From Asticcacaulis sp. SL142 (GTDB lineage: Bacteria > Pseudomonadota > Alphaproteobacteria > Caulobacterales > Caulobacteraceae), in the NCBI RefSeq assembly GCF_026625745.1, contig NZ_CP113061.1, positions 2,381,501 through 2,445,500 on the forward strand: 64,000 nucleotides of DNA, written 5' to 3'. Shown here piece by piece: positions 63,945 to 64,000 of the stretch; position 1 is the stretch's first letter; each line of letters starts with the position of its first letter. The notes under the pieces are model-generated. The model did no database searches. It was given only the letters and a program-made list of their open reading frames with translations, and was not told the origin of the DNA. Made by a program: the position numbers and the translations under genes.

Positions 63945-64000
63945 CGGTTGGCTGCCGTCATAAAAAATTGGCCTGAAATCGAACTAAATCAATCCCTTGA

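Overview
The window reads as DNA of an alphaproteobacterium of the Caulobacterales, most likely close to Asticcacaulis or Caulobacter. The reasons are the GC-rich coding style, a giant 1636-residue NAD-glutamate dehydrogenase, the block metK / XRE regulator / lnt / corC / ybeY / phoH / miaB / fur, and mutS followed by glnD. From memory, several of these lie in a similar order near the replication origin of Caulobacter crescentus. This is inference from gene content; no search was run.

Region 1 (1-25.6 kb) is ordinary core chromosome: the end of an AmpG-like permease, maeB, mutS, glnD, trmB, metK, and a long minus-strand run for lipoprotein acylation, RNA maturation and modification (lnt, corC, ybeY, phoH, miaB, rimI, tsaB), iron control and Fe-S assembly (fur, nfu) and glutamate catabolism. 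A short element with perfect terminal inverted repeats sits between ybeY and corC. Region 2 (25.7-37.8 kb) is variable chromosome: a GT4 glycosyltransferase / GH130 pair, a DUF72 protein, a double-receiver response regulator, several regulators, gabT and a hemerythrin, with clusters of GC-rich palindromes between genes.

Region 3 (about 37.9-56.7 kb) looks like an accessory replicon or what is left of one. Its left edge holds a cluster of about 22-bp spaced iteron-like repeats beside GANTC sites and an AT-rich stretch, which looks like a plasmid-type origin. Its right edge holds parA (frameshifted by a 16-bp tandem duplication), parB and a RepA-type initiator gene with two parS-like palindromes. 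Between them lie a CHASE2 / secreted protein / M48 peptidase operon, a hipB-hipA-PD-(D/E)XK nuclease operon, two Fic genes each preceded by inverted-repeat operators, a YhaN/SbcC-like ATPase gene (damaged) with its SbcD-like nuclease, and an IS1016-type insertion sequence flanked by two gene remnants. If the ends of this segment were joined, the iterons would lie just downstream of repA, the usual plasmid layout. This suggests an integrated plasmid or a fused secondary replicon.

Region 4 (56.7-64 kb) holds mtnP, an Rrf2 regulator with recognisable operators in front of itself and of an AhpD-like gene, and a molybdenum hydroxylase operon (2Fe-2S subunit with a one-base frameshift, molybdopterin subunit, XdhC-type maturation factor, MobA-like cytidylyltransferase, threonine dehydratase-like enzyme).

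Three or four genes carry small frame-disrupting lesions (parA, the YhaN-like gene, iorA). These may be real or may be assembly errors. No tRNA, rRNA or CRISPR array was seen.
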